Of a DNA stretch of 64,000 nucleotides, positions 50,798 to 59,518 are shown piece by piece. Both the position numbers and the translations under genes were made by a program. Numbering within the stretch: position 1 is the first letter of the stretch; every line of letters begins with the position of its first letter. The stretch lies in contig JADKBN010000003.1 in assembly GCA_016715065.1 (NCBI GenBank), positions 62,001 through 126,000 of the forward strand, written 5' to 3'. The stretch is from Fibrobacterota bacterium. Its GTDB lineage: Bacteria; Fibrobacterota; Fibrobacteria; UBA5070. The notes under the pieces are model-generated. The model was not told the DNA's origin. It worked only from the letters and a program-made list of their open reading frames with translations, and searched no databases.

Positions 50798-51761
50798 AGA
50801 CATATCTTGTCACCGGAGTCGCCGGGTTCGTCGGTTCCCGATTGGCTTCCATGATCCTCGAACGCGGCGATGGCGTTTTGGGCATCGACAGTCTGGAAGA
50901 AGGCGAGGGTGGAGCGCTGCGGGAGCATCGCTTGCAGGAGTTGCTCTCTTGGCCCAAGTTCCGGTTCCAGCGGCTGGACATCCGGGATTTCGAGGGACTG
51001 GACGCGTTGTTTTCGCGGGAGCGGTTCCAGACGGTGTTCCACCTGGCCGCCAAGGCGGGTGTTCGCATGAGCCTGGTCGATCCCTGGTCCTACCTGCGGG
51101 TCAACGCCGACGGGACCTTGAACGTGCTGGAGGCCATGCGGCGACACCAATCCACAAAGATGGTGATGGCCTCCACCTCCAGTCTGTATGCCGGATTGGC
51201 GCTGCCGTTTTCCGAGGACGCCCCCGTCAACACGCCCATCTCGCCATACGCGGCCTCCAAGAAAGCCGCGGAGGCGATGGCCTACACCTACCACCACCAA
51301 TACGGGATCGGTGTGACGGTGCTGCGGTATTTCACGGTGTTCGGTCCAGCGGGCAGGCCGGACATGGCACCGTTTCGGTTCATCGAGAGCGTTCGGCAGG
51401 GATTGCCTGTGGAGGTGCACGGCGACGGCCGGCAAACCCGCGATTTCACCTTCGTCGACGACATCTGCCGGGGAACCCTTCTCTCGGAAGGTTTGCCGGG
51501 ATTCGAAATCGTCAACCTGGGCGGAGGCCAGAGCCCGCCAGCGTCAATCAATTCCTGGAGTGGATCGAGGAACTGGTGGGAAGGAAAGCGCTGGTCCGTC
51601 ATTCGCCGGCCCACGAGGCGGACATGCGCGAAACCAGCGCGGACATCCGCAAGGCCAAAGCGTTGCTGGGATGGATCCCGCGCGTGGGAGTCCGGGAAGG
51701 ACTCGCCGCCACCGTGGCCTGGCATCTGCGCAGATCCGATTCCCTGCGAATCGCTTCCTGA
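50794..51761 (+). CDS. NAD-dependent sugar epimerase (SDR family; one-base frameshift)
   Basis: 322 residues after repair. TGVAGFVGSRLA binds NAD, YAASKKAAEAMAYTY is the catalytic YxxxK, and GDGRQTRDFTFVDDICRGTL is the typical NDP-sugar epimerase region; UDP-glucuronate 4-epimerases are close in pattern. The first frame runs to about 51535 (GGGQSPP) then turns to nonsense, and the ending (SVNQFLEWIEELVGRKALV ... AKALLGWIP) is in another frame. Adding one base in AGCCCGCCAG near 51537-51541 joins them. GTG 50794, preceded by AGGAGG, overlaps the radical SAM stop. Confidence 0.8.
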
Positions 51762-51825
51762 TCGCCCTCCGGGCTCCTCGCTTGCCGGAAGTGGTATGCT
51801 CTCGGCCGAAGGGGGAAACTTCCCG

Positions 51826-52710
51826 ATGCGCATCGGCCTTTGTTGTCTGTCTGCCGTCATCCTGATCGCGGGATGGTCCAAGCCCGCGTGCGGTGCCAAG
51901 GCCAAGGGGAAAGTCCTGTTTCCTTCCGATCGCGCCCCCGAGCGCCAGGAGGACATGGTCAAGGTCCCGGCTGGTTGTTTTTCGATGGGCCGGGGGGATG
52001 GCGATCCCGACGAGGGACCCGCCCACAAGGTCTGCCTTTCCGCTTTCCGGATCGATCGCCTGGAAGTCAGCCAAGGCCGGTACCTGGCCACCATGGGGAC
52101 TTCGGGACACGCCGACGACGGCTCCTGCTCGGTGTTCGAGCTGACCACGGGCAAGTGGGAAGAAGGCGGTGCGATCGGGCCTGGCTTCCGGGGGAAGGAC
52201 CGTCCGGTGGTGTGCGTCGACTGGGAGGAGGCTGCCGAATTCTGTCGACGCGAAGGTCTGCGTCTTCCCACCGAGGCCGAACACGAATACGCGTCGCGTG
52301 CCGCGACGACGACGCGATTTTCCTGGGGAGACGATCCGAACCAGGGTTGCCTCTACGCCAACGGGGCGGATCGCACGGCGCTTTCCAACGGATGGAGCTG
52401 GGATCGCAAGATGGATTGCCGGGACGGACGGTCGGACGAACTGGCGCCCGTGGGAAGCTACCGACCCAACGCGTGGGGGATCCACGACATGACAGGAAAT
52501 GTCTTGGAATGGGTGTCCGACTGGTACGGCGAAGACTATTACTCCAGAAGCCCCAAGAAGGATCCTCGCGGGCCGTCGTCGGGATTCTTCCGGGTGTATC
52601 GGGGCGGAGGATGGATCGATCTGCCCGATTACCTGCGCCCCACCTTCCGCAGCCGCCTGGTTCCCCGGGCCCGCAACCATTTCCTGGGCTTTCGCTGCGC
52701 GGGGTCCTGA
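51826..52710 (+). CDS. exported formylglycine-generating-enzyme-like (SUMF1) protein
   Basis: 294 residues with a signal-like N-terminus (MRIGLCCLSAVILIAGWSKPACG). VKVPAGCFSMGRGDGDPDEGPAHKVCLSAFRIDRLEVSQ, EEAAEFCRREGLRLPTEAE and TGNVLEWVSDWYGEDY are the SUMF1 core; the C-terminal FLGFRCAGS is typical. True FGEs convert a Cys to formylglycine in sulfatases, but most bacterial relatives bind or modify other targets. No sulfatase gene is near. It follows the epimerase by 64 bases; ATG 51796 is an alternative start. Confidence 0.8.
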   Translation: MRIGLCCLSAVILIAGWSKPACGAKAKGKVLFPSDRAPERQEDMVKVPAGCFSMGRGDGDPDEGPAHKVCLSAFRIDRLEVSQGRYLATMGTSGHADDGSCSVFELTTGKWEEGGAIGPGFRGKDRPVVCVDWEEAAEFCRREGLRLPTEAEHEYASRAATTTRFSWGDDPNQGCLYANGADRTALSNGWSWDRKMDCRDGRSDELAPVGSYRPNAWGIHDMTGNVLEWVSDWYGEDYYSRSPKKDPRGPSSGFFRVYRGGGWIDLPDYLRPTFRSRLVPRARNHFLGFRCAGS

Positions 52711-52720
52711 AACCGGGTGG

Positions 52721-53308
52721 TCAGTCCTGTCCGCCCGTCCAGGGCAACCCGCGCATGGCCATGATCTTGCGGCCGATGTCGGCCACCGCATCGACCAGGC
52801 AGCGCGCGGCCTGCGTCTCTCCCGCCAGCGCCAGGACGAACCCCGCCGCCTCGGCGGAAGAAACCCGCGTGGCCCCGCCCCCTTCGCGCACGCCCCAGCG
52901 GCTGCGGACCTCGTCGGGCAGGGTTGCCACGGGCATCCCCCGCGAGCGCAGCACATTGGCGATGCGGGCGGCCTGGGTCCAGGTCGCATCGGGAAGAACG
53001 ATCTGGCGAGGCTGTTGCAGATCGCCGGCCTCCAGGATAGGGGCGCCGGCCAAGGGGTAGATCAAGAGCGAGTTTGGGCCTAGTGGTGGGGTCTCCACAC
53101 GATTCCAGGTCAGGCAGCGCGCGTTGGAAAGGATGCGGCAGGCCAACCTGGCCGTGTTGGTGGGCTTGAGAAGCTCGGCGGTGTGTTGCAAAAAAACGAT
53201 CTCGTGGCGCGGAGCAAACCGGGGCAGTTCGGCGCAGGAGCAGTCGGCCAGGAACACGCCGCAGATCGAGCAACGATGGGAAAGGTTGGTGGGATCCACA
53301 CGGCGCAT
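52721..53308 (-). CDS. DTW-domain protein, tRNA aminocarboxypropyltransferase-like
   Basis: 195 residues. An N-terminal zinc-ribbon-like CSICGVFLADCSC is followed by the DTW core VLPDATWTQAARI and later residues. DTW enzymes (TapT/YfiP) add aminocarboxypropyl groups to tRNA uridine. Here the motif is D-A-T-W, as in the family. Start ATG 53306-53308 has TACCTTGG seven bases upstream and no Shine-Dalgarno site. Converges on the SUMF1-like gene ten bases apart. Confidence 0.8.
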   Translation of the reverse strand: MRRVDPTNLSHRCSICGVFLADCSCAELPRFAPRHEIVFLQHTAELLKPTNTARLACRILSNARCLTWNRVETPPLGPNSLLIYPLAGAPILEAGDLQQPRQIVLPDATWTQAARIANVLRSRGMPVATLPDEVRSRWGVREGGGATRVSSAEAAGFVLALAGETQAARCLVDAVADIGRKIMAMRGLPWTGGQD

Positions 53309-53315
53309 GAGGCGA

Positions 53316-53323
53316 CCAAGGTA
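53316..53323 (-). promoter_or_regulatory. TAnnTTGG promoter element before DTW gene
   Basis: TACCTTGG on the minus strand, seven bases before the ATG at 53308. Confidence 0.35.
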
Positions 53324-53348
53324 GTCGTCGGGTCGGCCGCAACGGGGT

Positions 53349-53356
53349 TACCTTTG
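53349..53356 (+). promoter_or_regulatory. TAnnTTTG promoter element before lipoprotein
   Basis: TACCTTTG, an exact match to the Bacteroidetes -7 consensus, 48 bases before ATG 53405; here a TTGAGGAACG ribosome site is present, so this transcript would have a leader. Confidence 0.4.
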
Positions 53357-53404
53357 CCAGTGTTTCCGATCGCACACCTGTCTCCTTTCCTTGAGGAACG
53401 AAGC

Positions 53405-53824
53405 ATGCTCCGTACCTGTCTGAAGCATTGGGTTCTCCCCTTCCTGGCCATGGCCATCTTCGCTGGCTGTGAAAGCATCGCCTCCGATACCGATGGATCC
53501 ACGACCCTTCCCGTGGGGCTTTGGGAGCGAGTCGATGCCGTCGCGGAGGAAAGCGTCACGTTTTCCAAGGACGGGACCGTTTCGATGGATTCGCTCGATG
53601 TGGCAGGTGGTCTGCGTTATCTGGGAACTTGGGTTGGCTCCACGGCTTCGGGCACGGTGGTGTGGAAGGAGTCTTCCGCACCGACCTCCAGCGAGGAATG
53701 GGAGGCACCAAAACCTCTCCTGAAGTTGCTGACGTGCCCTTACGTGATCCAAACGGGTGAATTGATCCTCACCTTCCCCGAGGGCCAACGCCGCTTCGCG
53801 ATGGCCGATACCACCAGCTTGTAG
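53405..53824 (+). CDS. small lipoprotein with VWG/GTW module, copy 1
   Basis: 139 residues. Lipobox IFAGC (Cys about 22). The mature part has the module also seen in the next two genes: LWERVDAVAEESVTFSKDGTV then YLGTWVGSTASGTVVWKESSAP, similar to lipocalin-like copies of a 'W...V..L..DG' plus 'GTW' pattern. First and shortest of three related genes on this strand. Function unknown. Confidence 0.6.
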   Translation: MLRTCLKHWVLPFLAMAIFAGCESIASDTDGSTTLPVGLWERVDAVAEESVTFSKDGTVSMDSLDVAGGLRYLGTWVGSTASGTVVWKESSAPTSSEEWEAPKPLLKLLTCPYVIQTGELILTFPEGQRRFAMADTTSL

Positions 53825-53846
53825 GCACGGCTCCGTCGCTCGAGAT

Positions 53847-53854
53847 TACCTTTC
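53847..53854 (+). promoter_or_regulatory. TAnnTTTC promoter element before lipoprotein copy 2
   Basis: TACCTTTC, 57 bases before ATG 53912. Confidence 0.3.
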
Positions 53855-53911
53855 CGAGGGCGTTCTCGCTGACTTCTGCGATCTCCGATCTTCCCTGAAA
53901 GGCTTCCCCAG

Positions 53912-54766
53912 ATGCTTCGATCCATCTTGCGTCCGCTGTTCCTGGTGGCTTCCGCCGTCACGTTTTTTTCCGGCTGCGGCGAGATCGGAAGGACGGAGGA
54001 CGTAGCCGCAAACTGCAGCGATCATCCCCTGGTCGGAGTCTGGAGCAAGACCGATACCGGCTTCTACTATGATATTTACGATGCCGTGACCCTGCTGGCT
54101 GGAGGCAAAGCCATCCGGGATTCCATGTGGATCTACGATCAGGTCCCCGACGATGGCAAACATGAGCTGAGCGCCGTGCGGTTCGTCGGCACCTGGAAGG
54201 AAACGGAGGCCAATGTGTCCGTTGACTGGTCACGATTTTCTTCCACCAAGGACGGAATCAGCTGGACGATCGATCAGCCCCTTCCACGGAAAGTTCCATT
54301 CCTCCTCGACGATTCAACGGCGCATTTTCTCAAACCGACGATCGATGGTGTGACCAAGCGTGTCTACAGCAGAGCCGTCGTGTGCGGGAGGGATACACCT
54401 CCAAAAGACTTGAGACTTGTCGGGAGCGCGAGCATCGATTCGACCTCGACGCTCATCATAGGGTACAAGTTCGATCTTGATGGGAAGGTCTACCGAAACC
54501 ACTCCACGATCGAAAACTTGACCGTCCATGAATGGGTGGGAGAATGGTCGACCCAGGAGGGAATCCTGACGATCGTATGGATCTCGGCAAGGGCGATCAA
54601 GCCGACGAAGTCCGAGGATCTTCCGGTTCCCGCCCCGATGGTCGTGGCCTACTCCCTGGATGCGATGACCTCCCGAATCGTGATCAATGGAAATTCCGGA
54701 ACCCATGATGTGACCGTGGGTACGATAGGCCGCCAGAGCGGCGGCGGTGGCGGCGACGACGACTGA
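53912..54766 (+). CDS. lipoprotein with VWG/GTW modules, copy 2
   Basis: 284 residues. Lipobox FFSGC (Cys about 22). Two modules can be seen: GVWSKTDTGFYYDIYDAVTLLAGGK with VRFVGTWKETEANVSVDWS, and LTVHEWVGEWSTQEGILTIVW. It ends in GGGGGDDD. The modules match those of the neighbours, suggesting duplication within one lineage. No known domain name assigned. Confidence 0.6.
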   Translation: MLRSILRPLFLVASAVTFFSGCGEIGRTEDVAANCSDHPLVGVWSKTDTGFYYDIYDAVTLLAGGKAIRDSMWIYDQVPDDGKHELSAVRFVGTWKETEANVSVDWSRFSSTKDGISWTIDQPLPRKVPFLLDDSTAHFLKPTIDGVTKRVYSRAVVCGRDTPPKDLRLVGSASIDSTSTLIIGYKFDLDGKVYRNHSTIENLTVHEWVGEWSTQEGILTIVWISARAIKPTKSEDLPVPAPMVVAYSLDAMTSRIVINGNSGTHDVTVGTIGRQSGGGGGDDD

Positions 54767-54833
54767 TCTCCTCCGCGGGAATTAACTTGGTTCCCGCAAT
54801 CCTTGTCCAATTCCACTGCGAAGGAGTCCATTC

Positions 54834-56555
54834 ATGCTTCGACCGATTCTTAGAGCGATCCTCGCCCTGGTGGCTGCCTTCGGGCTGTTTGCCGGCTGCG
54901 ACAAAATCACATCATCCTCCAAAAGCGAGGGGGCAACAGGCAATCCTGGCCGCACGGATTCCATCAAAGGGGGCACCGGCGATACAGTCCGCACCGATTC
55001 CATTTCCGTTGCGGGAGTCTGGATCCGCGTCAGCGGAGGTTCCACGGAAACCGTGACCCTGTTGCCCGGGGGCGTGGCGAGCCTGGATTCCGTCACCATG
55101 GAGGGAGCCACCATCAAGGCCATACGCTACGAGGGAACCTGGACAGGAACCGGCAACACGGGCAGCATCACCTGGACCTCCTTCTCCACCAGCACCGACT
55201 TGGTCACATGGACGGAAAAGAAGCCCATGTCGGACGGATCCTACACGATCGAGGTGAATGGATCTGTCGGTGTCGCGACCGTCCATGGAGTCAAGCGGGA
55301 ATACACCAAAGGAACGGTCGCGGTGACACCGGTACCGGTCACCGAAGTCGTGCCCCCGACCATTTCGGTTCCCACCGGCACCTACACCACCACCCAGACG
55401 GTGTCCATCGTGACCGCCACCGTGGGCGGGACGATCCGCTACACGACCGACGGAACCACCCCCACCACCTCCTCCAGCCTCTACAGCTCGGCCCTCACCG
55501 TGGCTTCCACCAAGACCATCAAGGCCATCACCGTTTTGGGCAGCCAGACAAGTTCCGTCGCGTCCGTGACCATCACCATCGACGGCGGATCCAAGCCCGA
55601 CACCAAGGCCGCTTCGCTCGTCGGGTCGTGGGTGTCGTACGATGCGACTACGCAGACCTACCACACCCTGGACTTCTCGACGGATGGTGAGGTGGCGCGT
55701 TCCATCCAATCGACCAAAGGCTTCGAGGTCCACCAGGGGACATTCTCCACCTCCGCCGGCACCTTGACCATGACCTGGGAGAACGCCCTGAAGGGGACGG
55801 ATCCAGCTGCGTTGTCGCCGATCGCGATTCCCGCGCCGACCGTCGCCACTTTTTCCGTTGCCGCAGGCAAACTGAGCCTTGCCTCCGGAGGGAAAACGAC
55901 GGTCTTTTCCAGCGATTCGCATGTGATCGAAGACCCGGTCGTGGTCCCGCTCGATGCTCCGGTGATTTCCCCGGCGGGTGGGACGTTCACTTCTTCCAAG
56001 TCGGTGACAATTTCTGCTGAACCGGGCGCGACCATCTACTTCACGGTCAACGGCTCGACTCCCACCCTGTCTTCCAACCGCTACTCGGGGGCCATCAGCA
56101 TCGCCTCCACCCAGACCATCAAGGCCATCGCGGTGTTGGATGGCCAGCAGAGTCCCGTGTCCAGCGCCACGATCACGATCAACACCGTCACCGTCCCGAA
56201 TTCTTCGCTGGTGGGCTCCTGGAGACCCGACGAAGCGGAAAACGACGGCGGCATGATCTTCGACGCATCGGGGACGGGCGCCATCCTGATCAAGGACGTC
56301 TCGGAAGGGGACGTCATATACGTGAAACTGGAGGGATCCTACACCATCTCCGGCAAGTCGTTGTCGCTGGAACTGACTCGGCAATACGAGAGCGAGGATG
56401 GGGTCGATTGGGGATCCGCCACCTCCCTGGGGGTTTACAGCACAACCATGAACGGAACCTTCTCCATTTCCGGTCGCACGCTGACCATCACTTCCATCGA
56501 GTCCGACGGGTCGACCTCGGTGGATACCTTCACCAAGGTCGATTCCATCTTCTGA
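54834..56555 (+). CDS. lipoprotein with chitobiase-like repeat domains, copy 3
   Basis: 573 residues. Lipobox LFAGC (Cys about 22). The N-terminal VWG/GTW module (GVWIRVSGGSTETVTLLPGG, YEGTWTGTGNTGSITW) is shared with the two neighbours. Then come two CHB_HEX_C-like units, GTIRYTTDGTTPTTSSSLYS and ATIYFTVNGSTPTLSSNRYSG, which are known as small beta modules at the ends of chitinase-related and other surface proteins. Two more modules follow (VGSWVSYDATTQTYHTLDFS; VGSWRPDEAEN). AAGGAG lies before ATG 54834. A terminator follows. Confidence 0.7.
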   Translation: MLRPILRAILALVAAFGLFAGCDKITSSSKSEGATGNPGRTDSIKGGTGDTVRTDSISVAGVWIRVSGGSTETVTLLPGGVASLDSVTMEGATIKAIRYEGTWTGTGNTGSITWTSFSTSTDLVTWTEKKPMSDGSYTIEVNGSVGVATVHGVKREYTKGTVAVTPVPVTEVVPPTISVPTGTYTTTQTVSIVTATVGGTIRYTTDGTTPTTSSSLYSSALTVASTKTIKAITVLGSQTSSVASVTITIDGGSKPDTKAASLVGSWVSYDATTQTYHTLDFSTDGEVARSIQSTKGFEVHQGTFSTSAGTLTMTWENALKGTDPAALSPIAIPAPTVATFSVAAGKLSLASGGKTTVFSSDSHVIEDPVVVPLDAPVISPAGGTFTSSKSVTISAEPGATIYFTVNGSTPTLSSNRYSGAISIASTQTIKAIAVLDGQQSPVSSATITINTVTVPNSSLVGSWRPDEAENDGGMIFDASGTGAILIKDVSEGDVIYVKLEGSYTISGKSLSLELTRQYESEDGVDWGSATSLGVYSTTMNGTFSISGRTLTITSIESDGSTSVDTFTKVDSIF

Positions 56556-56611
56556 ATCCAGGTCGATGGGCCCTGAAAATACCCCGCAGCCTGCTGCTGT
56601 GTGGTTAATCG

Positions 56612-56644
56612 AAAAGGCACCCCACGATCAGGGGTGCCTTTTTT
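56612..56644 (+). terminator. bidirectional rho-independent terminator
   Basis: AAAAGGCACCCC and GGGGTGCCTTTT form a perfect 12-base stem around ACGATCA, with T runs on both strands. It separates the converging lipoprotein copy 3 and cotH-like genes and serves both. Confidence 0.9.
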
Positions 56645-56657
56645 CACATCCGCGACC

Positions 56658-59393
56658 TCAGCGGAACCGCGCCACCAAGTTGACAGAATTTGTTCCCGGG
56701 GTCACGGTGCGCTTGGCGCTGGTCACGCCGTCGCTCCAGTCCTGGAACTCCCGCCCGGTTGCGCTCACGGCCTCCACCTGGATGGGAATCCCGCTGTAGT
56801 GGGGGTAGGCGTAGGCTTCCCCGACGGGAATGTCCTCGATCCGGATGGACCCGCCAGGTGCCGAAAGTGCCACAGGCTGCTGGGCGTCGAGCCCCAGCAC
56901 CGTCGCCATGGTCTCCCGCAGGGAGGGAGCCCGATGGGAAAGGAACGTGCGGATTTCGCCGTCGGCGGTGGCCAGATCGGCGGGCTTGAGATTCCAACGT
57001 TTCACATCGAGGTCCACTTCCGATCCCAGGTAGGTGCGCATGCTGTCGTAGGCGCGCAGCGCCACCGCGGGCGACAGGTTGGTGGCCATCTGCACGAGCA
57101 TTCGGTTGATGAACCGATCCCGCAACACCTTGCGGCCCAGGATCCTTCGGGCGATCACGGTGGATCCCTGGCCGTTGGGGTAGGCATCCCATTCCAGGGA
57201 AGAGTCGACCAGCCTCGTGAAAGGATCCTCGGTGTGGTCGCCCCCGAGGGAGCCCAACCCGAAATCCATGTCGAACATCATCATGCGCCATTTGGAAGCG
57301 GGAGAATTCCTTCGCCAGCACCGCGAGTTGTTCGAGGGCCAGTCGGTATTCTGCCAATAGAGCTCGGCGGCGAGGTAGTCCATCGTGTTGTCGATGTCCA
57401 AGCGGTTGGCGATCTTGGCCCAGCCCGCTTCGTCGTCGGAGGCCAAGGTGTTGAGGGTGTTGCGCAGATCGTTCCAGTCGACGATGGACCCCGCCTGCAC
57501 CTCGGTGTTGTTCTTGATCAGGTCGATGTTCGCGGGATCGATGCCATGGCGCGTGTCCACCCAATCGGCGTCGAGCTTTTCGCGCAGGTCGTAGATTCCG
57601 GCGTACCTTCCGTTGATGTAGACCACCACGTGGCGCGAAAGCTGGAAGTCCTGTCCGCGCGATTCTCCGAGGCTGGTCATGAGGGCGTCGCGCACGTAAT
57701 CCTTCCCGTAGTTTCCGCCGTTGTTGCGAAGCCCGAACCCTTTGAATTTCGTGTACTGGGGGTGGTGCGGGAACAAGGGGTGCTTGAGATGGGTGGGGCC
57801 GTACTTCTCGCGGAACTGGACAGAAAACGACTTCTTTTCCGCCGCGCGCGACCAGTTGCCGAATATCGAGATGCCCGAACGGATCGCGAAGGACCTCGCC
57901 CCATTCTCGAACAGCTCCACATGGGCGGGGATTTCCTTGTCTTTCCAGAAATTGGCGCCGAAGTACGGATGCAGCGCCGATGCCTTGGGCCCGAGAGTGG
58001 TCAAGCCGGAATCGACGTCGAAAAGAGATGCCGAATCCGCCGAGATCGCGATCACGCCGAGGTTCTTGGGCAGGTCCAGGAGGAACGTGCCGGTGGTGAC
58101 CGGGCCGTGCCCGCCGTCGGCGGCGAAGGCCGCGCAACTTGCCGTGGTGGAACTGTCCAAGGCAAGGCCCGCATCTGCCAGCCGAGAGGACGCTGTTGGC
58201 TGGCCCCCGCCCAGCTCGCAGCGGATTTGTGCGCCGTTCATGGGTTCCAGTCGGAGGGTGAAAGGACTGGAATGGAAGCCGGGGGCGGTGGCAAAACGCA
58301 CCGCTGTCAGAGCGGAGGCGAGGGTGGAGGCGGGGTTGGCGCGGCCCGGGGTGGACAGCTGGGCAAGCGACCATTTGCCGGTGGCCGAATCCAACGCCCA
58401 GGAAGTCTCTCCCTCGGTGGCCGGGTATTGCACGGTGTCGCTCAAGCGCTTGGTGCTGTCGGTCAGCACCAGGATCGCGCCTTCGCGCTGGAGCTTGAAA
58501 TTCGCATGCGGGTGCCGGGCCGACTTGTAGAAGATGGCCCGCGAGAAGGTGAGCTTGAACTCACCGACGAGGTTCTTGGGCGGGGTGAAGCGGAATCCGC
58601 TGGTTTTGGAGCGATCCTCCCCAAACTCCGAAAGGGCGACGTCGTAGAAGTCCAGAGGTTTGCCCGTGCCGACAAGTTGCAGTTGGGGTGCCTTCCAGCA
58701 TTCGACATTCGCTTGGCACAATCCCACCCAAATGGGTTGGCCGGCCGGGATGGTCGCTCTGAGCCAAACGCGATCCCGGCTGCTCAAATCGACCGTGGCG
58801 AACCCAACGGTACCCTCGGCGCTCGACCAAGGCACACCCACCGTCTGGTTGTCGCCCAAAATCAGGTTCCAGCTGTAGCCTTTGGTGCCGTCGGCGAGGA
58901 GGCCGCTGAAGGTGCCGGTGCCGAATTCCCACGCCCGTACCCTGCTGAGCCCTCCTTCGGGGGAGTCGCCGTCGGACCATCTTCCGGAGGTGGTGATGGT
59001 CGGGATGAGACTATCGGTGGCGGGCGCCTCTTCGGGAAGGTCCCGCCCGGATGCGAACACCGTTTGGCGGGCGCCGGGCGCGAGTCGCAGGGGGGGGAGG
59101 CGCCATCCTGGACCGTCCTTGGTCCGACCGCTCAGCCAATATCGCGACAGATCGAGGGTGTCCTGGGAGCGGTTTTCCAGTTCGACCCAGCCGGGGTCCT
59201 CTCCGAAATGGTCCGAAAGGGTGGCGTTGGCCGGGCAGATCTCCGTGACGCGCAGCGCCAGTGAATCGCGATTCGCCGGTGGTTGCGACACGGCAGGGGC
59301 GTTGACCGAGGCTGGGTCTTCGGGTGAATCCGAGTCCAGGCATCCAGTGAGTGATGCCAGGAGAGCCCCGCAGGCCAGGATGTGTTTGTTCAT
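56658..59393 (-). CDS. CotH-kinase-domain lipoprotein with lamin-tail domain
   Basis: 911 residues. Lipobox SLTGC (Cys about 18). Residues about 40-140 are lamin-tail-like (ALRVTEICPANATLSDHFG ... GWVELENRSQDTLDLSRYWL). The CotH kinase part follows: KSFSVQFREKYGPT, FKGFGLRNNGGNYGKDYVRDAL, VVVYINGRYAGIYDLREKLD and MMMFDMDFGLG (metal-binding DxDFG). CotH-type proteins are atypical protein kinases acting on secreted proteins. The C-terminal 70 residues (YPHYSGIPIQVEAVSATGRE) are Ig-like. GAGGAG precedes the ATG at 59391-59393. Extracellular or surface. Confidence 0.85.
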   Translation of the reverse strand: MNKHILACGALLASLTGCLDSDSPEDPASVNAPAVSQPPANRDSLALRVTEICPANATLSDHFGEDPGWVELENRSQDTLDLSRYWLSGRTKDGPGWRLPPLRLAPGARQTVFASGRDLPEEAPATDSLIPTITTSGRWSDGDSPEGGLSRVRAWEFGTGTFSGLLADGTKGYSWNLILGDNQTVGVPWSSAEGTVGFATVDLSSRDRVWLRATIPAGQPIWVGLCQANVECWKAPQLQLVGTGKPLDFYDVALSEFGEDRSKTSGFRFTPPKNLVGEFKLTFSRAIFYKSARHPHANFKLQREGAILVLTDSTKRLSDTVQYPATEGETSWALDSATGKWSLAQLSTPGRANPASTLASALTAVRFATAPGFHSSPFTLRLEPMNGAQIRCELGGGQPTASSRLADAGLALDSSTTASCAAFAADGGHGPVTTGTFLLDLPKNLGVIAISADSASLFDVDSGLTTLGPKASALHPYFGANFWKDKEIPAHVELFENGARSFAIRSGISIFGNWSRAAEKKSFSVQFREKYGPTHLKHPLFPHHPQYTKFKGFGLRNNGGNYGKDYVRDALMTSLGESRGQDFQLSRHVVVYINGRYAGIYDLREKLDADWVDTRHGIDPANIDLIKNNTEVQAGSIVDWNDLRNTLNTLASDDEAGWAKIANRLDIDNTMDYLAAELYWQNTDWPSNNSRCWRRNSPASKWRMMMFDMDFGLGSLGGDHTEDPFTRLVDSSLEWDAYPNGQGSTVIARRILGRKVLRDRFINRMLVQMATNLSPAVALRAYDSMRTYLGSEVDLDVKRWNLKPADLATADGEIRTFLSHRAPSLRETMATVLGLDAQQPVALSAPGGSIRIEDIPVGEAYAYPHYSGIPIQVEAVSATGREFQDWSDGVTSAKRTVTPGTNSVNLVARFR

Positions 59394-59509
59394 GTTGAAG
59401 GCGACTCCTCGAAGAGGGATGGTCGATGATTCTCTGGATGAAAACCGATCGGACGGACTTAGTGTCGCCAAGTGGCGCTGTCTGGTTGTGGCACAATTGC
59501 CGTCAATCC

Positions 59510-59518
59510 TTGGCAATT
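59510..59518 (+). promoter_or_regulatory. TTGGCAATT motif upstream of first TIGR02147 regulator
   Basis: Identical nine bases occur at 61765-61773 before the second regulator, where they belong to the palindrome TGGCAATTGCCA. Here it is 264 bases before the start, with a related half-palindrome at 59488-59501. Candidate operator, inferred only. Confidence 0.3.

Noticed and set aside
49108..52710. A 1200-codon plus-strand frame that looks like a multidomain protein
   Set aside because: It is a chance run-through: its first third is out of frame with the glycosyltransferase and radical SAM genes, its middle is the epimerase up to the indel, and its end is the SUMF1-like gene.
55361..56180. The two similar blocks in the lipoprotein as DNA-level tandem repeats
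   Set aside because: They are related at the protein level as CHB_HEX-like domains, but the DNA is too divergent to be a recent repeat.
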